8,542 nucleotides of DNA from Clostridiales bacterium. Its GTDB lineage: Bacteria > Bacillota > Clostridia > Christensenellales > UBA3700. The notes beneath the pieces are model-generated. The model saw only the letters and a program-made list of their open reading frames with translations. It searched no databases and was not told where the DNA came from. Shown one piece after another: positions 1-4,890 of the stretch. Positions within the stretch are counted from its first letter, which is position 1. Each line of letters opens with the position of its first letter. The position numbers were made by a program, and so were the translations under genes. The stretch spans positions 68,918 to 77,459 of the forward strand of contig JAAVHQ010000021.1 in assembly GCA_014799645.1 (NCBI GenBank), written 5' to 3'.

Positions 1-1742
1 GTAGTATCTTGGAGCAATGGGATCATAGATACGCCGTCTATTGTTCTGTCGACGTCAGATGGCATATATCCACGTTTATTGCCGTCGGTAACGTTGCACA
101 TATAAGCCAAAGTGGGGAATAGATCCGCCATTGCCGCAGGCGCAGAAACGGTGTTGTTGTCACCTTGCAACATAGCATATTCTTGGGGCGCATTGTTCCA
201 CTGTATATAGAACGGGACTTTTTGTCCGGCTTCGTATGCGGTATATTTTCCGCCTCTCAGTTCATTTGTCGAGCCTTGAAGAGCCGGCCCGTTGTCAGAC
301 GTAAAGACTATGATAGTATCGTCATATACGCCCAACTCTTTAAGAGTATCAAAAAGTTTGCCGAGATACGTGTCAAATTCCACTATACAGTCGGCATAGA
401 CGCCTGCGCCCGTTGTGCCTTGGAAATCATATCCGGCATGTACTGGAGCATGAGGCCACGGGGTGGCGTAATATGCGAAAAACGATTTGTCGTTCTCTAC
501 TTGCTGTCTTATCCAAGAATCTATCTCGGTGTGAATATATGCGCTGTTGTTTGCCTGATCTATATCAGTGCCGTGGACAATTTCATAATTGCCTTGTCCC
601 AAATCTCCGCCTTCGCGTACGTGATAATAGGGAGTATTATCGTTTATATGGTGAGACCCGTAGAAATAATCAAAGCCTTGATTTGTAGGCAAGTATTGTC
701 CGTAATCTCCCAAATGCCATTTGCCAAACGCGCCGGTAGCATAGCCTGCTGCTTTAAGAGATTCGGCTACCGTTACTTCGTCGCCCAACATTCCGTCGCA
801 GTTTGCGCCCATCTCAAAAGAGTTGAACACTCTCGTCGTAGATAAGGGGGATATAGTATTTACAGTAGGATACATTACGTTGTCAGCATAGCCTCTGTAA
901 GGATATCTGCCTGTCATAGCCGCAAATCTTGATGGCGAACATACAGAATAATTTGCATAGAAATTATCAAAATCGCAACCGCCCTCTGCAATCGAGTCTA
1001 TATTAGGCGTTTGGAAAGCGGGAGTTATTCCTGCTTTGCTTGCATTGTAACTTGTATCGCCGTATCCCATATCGTCCATCAAGATGAACAATACGTTGGG
1101 GGAGTTTTTGTCCGCCGTTTTTTTGATGTTGCCGAGATATTCGTCGTGTCCTGCAGTCATGTCGAATACTCTGGGATTTGATCGCAAGTTCATGACAAAC
1201 ACAAAGATGACGGACATCGTCGTCAGTAATACGCTTAACGTGTAGGCAATACCTTTGCCGAATTTGCGAGAACCTTTCCATTTATATACGAATACGTAAA
1301 GCCCAACAAGTAGTATGAAAGCAGGGGAACTTAACAACAGGTTGCCCGCCAATCTCGTGCCGAAATTTCCCTCTCCCTGCCAAAGATAATTATTTGCGCT
1401 TGAAAAGCCTGCTTTGCCTGAGACAAATGCGCCCCAACCGGCATCTGCGCCGTTTATTACGAAATATGCAAATATACCGAAACTTACGCATACGTAACCA
1501 ATGAGATACCAAATATACAACTTCTTTTTAGCAAATAAAGCCACTGTAATTATCAATGCCGTAACGCACATATACACAGCGCCTATCAAAGTAATCAAAT
1601 TGAGTCCTACAATCCATTGACATAGCATTATGAGCAATCCCACGACGGCAAATATAATTGGCGCTACCTTGCGGGAGCGGTCTATAAAAATCTCTTTATC
1701 TTGATTGGTTGAGGTTGCGGTTGGCTTTTCTTTTTTTGACAT
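1..1742 (-). CDS. Polytopic membrane-anchored sulfatase, Cys-type (C-terminus cut by window edge)
   Basis: Reads from ATG 1742-1740 leftward with no stop, giving 580 residues and an open C-terminus. Seen: a charged N-terminus, five hydrophobic segments (about 27-46, 49-70, 76-96, 131-152, 165-184), then an extracellular alkaline-phosphatase-fold sulfatase domain. That domain shows metal-binding Asp223-Asp224 in LMDDMGYGD, the sulfatase signature C268-S-P-S-R272 followed by TGR, K341 and H343 in GKWHLGD, His431 in PHAP, and D483-N484 in SDNGP. In the S1 sulfatase family the signature Cys is oxidised to formylglycine and hydrolyses sulfate esters; in anaerobes a radical-SAM maturase (anSME) does this, and none is visible here. 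The Cys-type signature argues against a lipoteichoic acid synthase, which has a similar five-segment membrane part but a Thr nucleophile. A good AGGAG site lies just upstream of the ATG. The substrate, perhaps sulfated mucin or another host glycan, is inferred only. Confidence 0.9.
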   Translation of the reverse strand, partial: MSKKEKPTATSTNQDKEIFIDRSRKVAPIIFAVVGLLIMLCQWIVGLNLITLIGAVYMCVTALIITVALFAKKKLYIWYLIGYVCVSFGIFAYFVINGADAGWGAFVSGKAGFSSANNYLWQGEGNFGTRLAGNLLLSSPAFILLVGLYVFVYKWKGSRKFGKGIAYTLSVLLTTMSVIFVFVMNLRSNPRVFDMTAGHDEYLGNIKKTADKNSPNVLFILMDDMGYGDTSYNASKAGITPAFQTPNIDSIAEGGCDFDNFYANYSVCSPSRFAAMTGRYPYRGYADNVMYPTVNTISPLSTTRVFNSFEMGANCDGMLGDEVTVAESLKAAGYATGAFGKWHLGDYGQYLPTNQGFDYFYGSHHINDNTPYYHVREGGDLGQGNYEIVHGTDIDQANNSAYIHTEIDSWIRQQVENDKSFFAYYATPWPHAPVHAGYDFQGTTGAGVYADCIVEFDTYLGKLFDTLKELGVYDDTIIVFTSDNGPALQGSTNELRGGKYTAYEAGQKVPFYIQWNNAPQEYAMLQGDNNTVSAPAAMADLFPTLAYMCNVTDGNKRGYMPSDVDRTIDGVSMIPLLQDT

Positions 1743-1779
1743 ATTCCAACTCCTTTTTTTATTCATTTAACATAAATTT

Positions 1780-1809
1780 ATTATATCATAACAAACCTCT
1801 ATGTTTCAA
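1780..1809 (-). promoter_or_regulatory. Sigma-A-type promoter of the sulfatase gene
   Basis: On the minus strand a TTGAAA -35 box (1809-1804) and a TATAAT -10 box (1785-1780) are separated by 18 bases. Transcription would start near 1773, leaving a leader of about 30 bases that contains the AGGAG ribosome binding site. The match is by eye. Confidence 0.6.
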
Positions 1810-1854
1810 TAATAATTATAAAGTCATTCAAAGAATTATTGGATGGTTGATTTA

Positions 1855-1912
1855 TAAGGAGCGAAGCATTGGGGTAGCGAACGACAGTGAGCGTCACTAT
1901 TTCGGTATATCA
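1855..1912. repeat. Possible intergenic repeat block with AGCGAA words
   Basis: The stretch contains AGCGAAG near 1860 and AGCGAAC near 1876, then the 5-bp hairpin AGTGA/TCACT with loop GCG at 1886-1898. It is more GC-rich than the AT-rich sequence on either side and has no coding signal. The look is that of a dispersed intergenic repeat, but only one copy lies in the window, so that is inference. Confidence 0.3.
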
Positions 1913-1926
1913 AATAAAAGAATCCG

Positions 1927-1961
1927 TTACTTATTCACTTTTACCTATTACCTATTACTTG
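1927..1961 (-). repeat. 7-nt tandem repeat array, five units (minus orientation)
   Basis: Five consecutive heptamers: TTACTTA, TTCACTT, TTACCTA, TTACCTA, TTACTTG. Read on the minus strand they are CAAGTAA, TAGGTAA, TAGGTAA, AAGTGAA and TAAGTAA, which fit the NARKTRA-like pattern of the array at 1975-2016. The period is kept without indels. Confidence 0.75.
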
Positions 1962-1974
1962 CGCCAAAATCGAC

Positions 1975-2016
1975 AAGTGAAAAGTGAATAGTGAAAAGCG
2001 AAGAGGTAAAAAGTAA
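1975..2016 (+). repeat. 7-nt tandem repeat array, six units (plus orientation)
   Basis: Six consecutive heptamers: AAGTGAA, AAGTGAA, TAGTGAA, AAGCGAA, GAGGTAA, AAAGTAA. It is the same family as the array at 1927-1961 but in the opposite direction, with only 13 bases (1962-1974) between the two. The two arrays could pair, for example TTCACTT at 1934-1940 with AAGTGAA at 1975-1981. Confidence 0.75.
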
Positions 2017-2050
2017 AATCGACAAGTCTTTTACAAGCCTTGTCGATTTT
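2010..2050 (-). terminator. Probable terminator downstream of tRNA-Ser
   Basis: Directly after the tRNA CCA on the minus strand, a perfect 12-bp stem (2050-2039 with 2026-2015; AAAATCGACAAG against CTTGTCGATTTT) encloses a 12-base loop. It ends in TTTT, then AC and a further T run. The stem is GC-poor and the T tract is interrupted, so termination may be partial. Position and shape fit a tRNA transcript end. Confidence 0.6.
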
Positions 2051-2139
2051 GGCAGAGAGTGAGGGATTTGAACCCTCGGAACGGTTTCCCGTTCACACGA
2101 TTTCCAATCGTGCGCCTTCGACCACTCAGCCAACTCTCT
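2050..2139 (-). tRNA. tRNA-Ser(GGA), CCA encoded
   Basis: Minus-strand cloverleaf. The acceptor stem AGAGAGT (2139-2133) pairs with ACTCTCT (2060-2054), followed by discriminator G and a genomic CCA (2052-2050). The D arm carries GCTGAGTGGTCGAAGGC. The anticodon stem CACGA/TCGTG holds the 7-base loop TTGGAAA, giving anticodon GGA at 2105-2103. A long class II variable arm and a T arm with GGTTCAAATCC follow. The 90-base length and long variable arm are typical of tRNA-Ser reading UCC/UCU codons. An open frame lying across it (1948-2133, minus) is an artefact of the tRNA. Confidence 0.96.
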
Positions 2140-2166
2140 ACGTTAATATTAAGTTTTGACAAAATG

Positions 2167-2195
2167 ATATTATCATAATTTTATGGCTTTGGCAA
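2167..2195 (-). promoter_or_regulatory. Promoter of tRNA-Ser
   Basis: On the minus strand TTGCCA (2195-2190) and TAATAT (2172-2167) have a 17-base spacer, which places the start about 20 bases before the mature tRNA. A short inverted repeat (CTTTGGC 2187-2193 / GCCAAAG 2203-2209) overlaps the -35 box. Confidence 0.5.
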
Positions 2196-2266
2196 GTGTT
2201 TGGCCAAAGAAAGTGGAATATATAAGGTATTATAATGCGCCTAAGCGGGAAAGATATATAAAATGA

Positions 2267-2296
2267 TTGCAAAAGGTTTTGGGTCTATGCTATACT
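2267..2296 (+). promoter_or_regulatory. Promoter of the Wzz-like gene, extended -10
   Basis: TTGCAA (2267-2272), an 18-base spacer and TATACT (2291-2296) preceded by TGC (2288-2290), which is an extended -10 element. The expected start lies near 2303, giving a leader of about 25 bases. It diverges from the tRNA-Ser promoter. Confidence 0.6.
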
Positions 2297-2317
2297 AAGG
2301 CTGTACGAATTTCTTTT

Positions 2318-2322
2318 GGAGG
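2318..2322 (+). promoter_or_regulatory. Ribosome binding site that fixes the start at ATG 2328
   Basis: GGAGG lies 5 bases before ATG 2328. The in-frame TTG at 2316 overlaps this Shine-Dalgarno, so it cannot be the real start. Confidence 0.8.
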
Positions 2323-2327
2323 AAATT

Positions 2328-3776
2328 ATGGAAGAAGAGCAATATACTGAGGAATTGACTTTTAAGAAGATTTGGGAAAAAATCAAGGTCAGCGGCGTTA
2401 GAATTATCGTATACGTTTTGATTGGCTTGATTTTGGGTACGGCAGTATTGGGCGTAACCGATATAGTCATGTCTAAGAGTCAATTTGAGACTAGCATAAC
2501 GTATTATTATTCGGGAATTGAAGACGGCGTCGACCCATGGGGCGGACAAATGAGTTTGGTCAACAATATCAGAACGTCGTCCAACGTACGCAACGCTTTG
2601 GCAAAATGCGGATACGACGAAGAGACTATTGACAAACTTGTCGGCGAAGTCATAAGCAATCTTTCGGTCATTCCGACCGTTTCGGACGAGCAAAAGGACG
2701 AGAACGAAGAAGTTGTCAGCGCAAGTTACAATTATAGAATCATACTTGCTCAAAATTCGGCGATAGATAAACTTATCGGTTCAAAGAACGAATACAACAC
2801 GATTGTCAGCGCGATTACGGAAGAGTACATCAATACGTTTAAGGCGAATTTCTCAATGGCAACGAAATTGTCCGCTATTGAGAAGATTGCGGAAGGTAGC
2901 AGTATCAACGCTATGAAAGAACTTGATATTTTGTCACAAGACGTCAACACGCTTGTTGACGAGAGCGCGATGTGGCAAGCAAAGGCAGGGGACTTTATTT
3001 CTTCTAGTCAAAAGAAAAATTTCCCGACTTTGACTTCTCAAGTCAAAAGTCTTGCGACGGAACTCAGCGGTTACAACAGCACGTACATTCGTACCAAAGC
3101 CATCAACGGCAACGGAGAGCGCGCTTATATCGAAGAAAGACTCGCTGCATCTACTGCGGAGAAAACCGCAATGGAAAAGCAAGTTGAAATTCTAAATGAA
3201 GCTTTGAAAAATGCAAGACCGCTTGTTTCGCAGGGCACTTCGCAAGAACCGATTGTAGTACAAAATACCGAAAAACTTCAAGAGGATATTTCTAATGCAT
3301 CCAAAGAGTTGGCAAACGCTATCAAGAATGAAGAGACTTGGACGTCATACATGAATGCTTACGACGCGGCAGGCGAAGGCTCTTACGCTAATATGAGTGA
3401 AGAGCAGCAGGCAAATCTCTATAAAGAAGTAATTGCCAACGTAAACAGAGTTATTGATAGATACAATACTTTGCTTGAATCTTACAAGGGCATGATAAAA
3501 GATTACAATGAAGGTTATGCAATAAATTCCTCTCTTGTAAAAATGACTATAGGCGCAAGACAGACCACTACGTCGCCGTTGTCAACTATGCGTTTCATCA
3601 TTTTGCTTGCAGTTGTAGTAGTTGTCGCTGTGATAATAGCAATGTGCGTTACGGCAAAGAAAGGCGCAATGAGAATTAAGTTTTTGGAAAAGAAGAAAGC
3701 GCAAGACGATGCTGAGCAAGCAGTAGCAATAGAAAGCGCAGAGGTCGCTGACGAAGGCGAAAACAAAGCTGAATAA
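2328..3776 (+). CDS. Wzz/polysaccharide co-polymerase-like membrane protein with long coiled-coil ectodomain
   Basis: 482 residues from ATG 2328. Seen: a short acidic cytosolic N-terminus, a first membrane segment at about 23-46, an extracytoplasmic region of some 375 residues that is mostly helical with likely coiled coils (about 265-295 and 310-395), a second membrane segment at 422-442, then a Lys-rich and acidic cytosolic tail. The segment before membrane helix 2 carries a Ser-Pro (SPLSTMR). Two terminal helices around a large coiled-coil ectodomain is the layout of Wzz/Wzc-type chain-length regulators of surface polysaccharide. There is no C-terminal tyrosine kinase domain and no polysaccharide gene nearby, so this is a topology-based guess, and a structural envelope protein is also possible. 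It has its own promoter and a strong terminator, so it is probably monocistronic. Confidence 0.75.
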   Translation: MEEEQYTEELTFKKIWEKIKVSGVRIIVYVLIGLILGTAVLGVTDIVMSKSQFETSITYYYSGIEDGVDPWGGQMSLVNNIRTSSNVRNALAKCGYDEETIDKLVGEVISNLSVIPTVSDEQKDENEEVVSASYNYRIILAQNSAIDKLIGSKNEYNTIVSAITEEYINTFKANFSMATKLSAIEKIAEGSSINAMKELDILSQDVNTLVDESAMWQAKAGDFISSSQKKNFPTLTSQVKSLATELSGYNSTYIRTKAINGNGERAYIEERLAASTAEKTAMEKQVEILNEALKNARPLVSQGTSQEPIVVQNTEKLQEDISNASKELANAIKNEETWTSYMNAYDAAGEGSYANMSEEQQANLYKEVIANVNRVIDRYNTLLESYKGMIKDYNEGYAINSSLVKMTIGARQTTTSPLSTMRFIILLAVVVVVAVIIAMCVTAKKGAMRIKFLEKKKAQDDAEQAVAIESAEVADEGENKAE

Positions 3777-3796
3777 TAAAATAGCATCAATAAGAT

Positions 3797-3824
3797 AGAC
3801 CCGACTTTTTGTCGGGTCTTTTTT
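3797..3824 (+). terminator. Rho-independent terminator of the Wzz-like gene
   Basis: A perfect 9-bp stem, AGACCCGAC (3797-3805) with GTCGGGTCT (3811-3819), closes a TTTTT loop and is followed by a run of six Ts. It begins 20 bases after the stop codon and isolates the gene from the VanW gene downstream. Confidence 0.92.
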
Positions 3825-3850
3825 CTATGAATAAATTGCTCAATAACTCA

Positions 3851-3865
3851 CATACTTAATTCGTG
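3851..3865 (+). promoter_or_regulatory. Start region of the VanW gene: GTG without Shine-Dalgarno, possible leaderless start
   Basis: An in-frame TAA (3857-3859) lies two codons before GTG 3863, so the gene cannot begin further upstream. No purine-rich ribosome binding site is present. CATACT at 3851-3856 sits at -12 to -7 relative to the GTG, where a -10 box of a leaderless transcript would be. No good -35 is seen at 3828-3833, so the promoter is a weak suggestion. Confidence 0.35.
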
Positions 3866-4780
3866 AAAAGTCGTATTGGAACAACAAATAAATCAATAGC
3901 CGTAATATTAATTATTTCCGCCATATTTATGATAGTCGGCGGAGTAATTATATATCAAAGTACAAGCGGTATAGTCGAGGGTGCTATGAGCCCAAATCAA
4001 TACGACTTTTCGCCTAAGATGCAAAAAATAAGTTCGTTTAGCACGGACTTTTCTTCTTCCAAAGAAGAACGCGCGCACAACGTTACGCTAGCTTGCGAGA
4101 GTTTCAGTTGGATAGCGGTAAAAAAGGGTGAAAAGTTGTCGTTTAACAACGTCGTCGGCAAGAGGGTTGAAGAGCGCGGATATAAGAATGCAAAAGTAAT
4201 CGTAGACGGAGAATATACTCAAGGAATAGGCGGTGGCGTATGTCAAGTATCTTCCACGCTCTACAACGCTTGGATAAGGGCAGGACTGGGCAGCGAGTAC
4301 GTCAAGGCGCACAGTCTTCCATCGTCTTACTGTCCGCTGTCCACCGACGCAACGGTCAGCGAGTTTATAGATATGGTACTCGTCAACAATTCCGATTACG
4401 ACGTGCTTGTCAACGGATACACGAAGGATAAAAAGATAGTTTTCGATATTTACGGACACCCCCTAGAATATACAATACAATTACGTAGCGAAGTGCTTGA
4501 AGTCTTGCCAGAGCCGTCGCCTACCGTCGAATGGGCGGAGCAACTCGACGGCGAAGTATTGACGGACGAAGAAGGGGATTATCTCGTCAATAAAAAAGGC
4601 ACGCAGGGTTATAAATCGCGCGCGATAATCGAGTACTATAAAGACGGCAACAAAGTCGAAGAGAGAGAACTGCGACGCGACTGTTATTTGCCCGTACAAG
4701 GCGCGATAACGCGAGTTAAAAAGGCAGAAGACACTTTGCCCGAAAAACCGCAAATCGAGTGGAAATTCAAAATATTTTGA
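3863..4780 (+). CDS. Membrane-anchored VanW family protein with C-terminal G5-like domain
   Basis: 305 residues. Seen: an N-terminal membrane anchor (about 11-31), a VanW domain (about 57-200) and a G5-like domain (about 203-285). The VanW domain shows the expected FSTDF opening, KLSFNNVVGKR, GGGVCQVSSTLYNA with Cys127, HSLPSSYCP and TDATV motifs. The G5-like part has the typical GYKSR, YYKDGNKVEERE and YLPVQG elements. Known of the family: VanW is an accessory gene of some vancomycin-resistance clusters, but the domain is widespread in Clostridia and its biochemical role is unknown; G5 domains bind cell-wall or glycan components. No vanR/S/H/A/B-type gene is present, so this is a housekeeping-type surface protein rather than a resistance gene. 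The start is GTG, the only in-frame option that keeps the membrane segment. No terminator is evident after it. Confidence 0.9.
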   Translation: MKSRIGTTNKSIAVILIISAIFMIVGGVIIYQSTSGIVEGAMSPNQYDFSPKMQKISSFSTDFSSSKEERAHNVTLACESFSWIAVKKGEKLSFNNVVGKRVEERGYKNAKVIVDGEYTQGIGGGVCQVSSTLYNAWIRAGLGSEYVKAHSLPSSYCPLSTDATVSEFIDMVLVNNSDYDVLVNGYTKDKKIVFDIYGHPLEYTIQLRSEVLEVLPEPSPTVEWAEQLDGEVLTDEEGDYLVNKKGTQGYKSRAIIEYYKDGNKVEERELRRDCYLPVQGAITRVKKAEDTLPEKPQIEWKFKIF

Positions 4781-4808
4781 CGTAATTCATTGTTTTTCAA
4801 AACAGGTA

Positions 4809-4837
4809 TTGACAATCCAATTGGTATATAATATACT
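4809..4837 (+). promoter_or_regulatory. Strong promoter of the cysteine peptidase unit
   Basis: A perfect TTGACA -35 box (4809-4814), a 17-base spacer and TATACT (4832-4837). It is the closest to consensus in the window. The expected start is near 4844, giving a leader of about 47 bases. Confidence 0.8.
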
Positions 4838-4880
4838 TTATATACCAATTACTTTTATTTTAATTGGTAATAAAAATTGG
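4819..4880. promoter_or_regulatory. Operator candidate: 13-bp inverted repeat around the -10 box plus extra half-sites
   Basis: AATTGGTATATAA (4819-4831) and TTATATACCAATT (4838-4850) are perfect inverted arms, and the six bases between them are exactly the -10 hexamer. A further near-copy, AATTGGTAATAA, lies at 4862-4873, and a short AATTGG at 4875-4880 touches the Shine-Dalgarno. A second overlapping palindrome, GTATAT-A-ATATAC, spans 4824-4836. A dimeric repressor bound here would block RNA polymerase. No regulator gene is in the window and I cannot assign the family. Confidence 0.65.
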
Positions 4881-4882
4881 AG
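4879..4882 (+). promoter_or_regulatory. Ribosome binding site that fixes the start at ATG 4891
   Basis: GGAG lies 8 bases before ATG 4891. An in-frame TTG at 4864 would put the site inside the gene and add residues ahead of a clean signal peptide, so ATG 4891 is preferred. Confidence 0.7.
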
Positions 4883-4890
4883 AGAAGGTT

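Larger units (their letters stand above)
1743..2049. other. Gene-poor interval between sulfatase and tRNA-Ser
   Basis: About 300 bases without a credible gene. From the sulfatase side it holds the ribosome binding site and promoter of the sulfatase, then an unassigned block (about 1855-1912) with repeated AGCGAA words and the small hairpin AGTGA-GCG-TCACT (1886-1898). After that come two head-to-head arrays of 7-nt repeats and the tRNA terminator hairpin. A 92-codon open frame on the plus strand (1709-1987) crosses it but has no recognisable domain and overlaps the sulfatase start, so I do not call it. Confidence 0.7.
1963..2053. repeat. 15-bp inverted repeat ending in the tRNA 3' end
   Basis: GCCAAAATCGACAAG at 1963-1977 is the exact reverse complement of CTTGTCGATTTTGGC at 2039-2053. 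The right arm includes the discriminator base and encoded CCA of tRNA-Ser. A third, shorter copy, AAAATCGACAAG at 2015-2026, forms the proximal terminator hairpin with the same right arm, so the two left arms compete for one partner. Confidence 0.8.

Noticed and set aside
165..845. 226-codon open frame on the plus strand
   Set aside because: It lies wholly antisense to the sulfatase, whose catalytic motifs are intact on the minus strand, and its translation is Cys/Ile/Arg-rich with no domain.
1..1742. Lipoteichoic acid synthase
   Set aside because: The active-site signature is CSPSR with a Cys nucleophile, as in sulfatases, instead of the Thr of LtaS.
1709..1987. 92-codon plus-strand frame in the intergenic region
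   Set aside because: It overlaps the sulfatase start antisense, has no ribosome binding site and runs through the 7-nt repeats.
1927..2016. CRISPR array
   Set aside because: The units are 7 bases long with no spacers and no cas genes are nearby.
1963..2053. Phage or island attachment site at the tRNA 3' end
   Set aside because: The second copy of the tRNA end is inverted and only about 75 bases away, not a direct repeat flanking an element, and no integrase is present.
1948..2133. 61-codon minus-strand frame beginning MAEWSKAHDWK
   Set aside because: This is the well-known false translation of a tRNA-Ser gene.
2316..2330. TTG 2316 as start of the Wzz-like gene
   Set aside because: It overlaps the GGAGG Shine-Dalgarno that serves ATG 2328.
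3863..4780. Vancomycin-resistance gene
   Set aside because: A VanW domain alone is not a resistance determinant, and no ligase, dehydrogenase, dipeptidase or VanRS genes are present.
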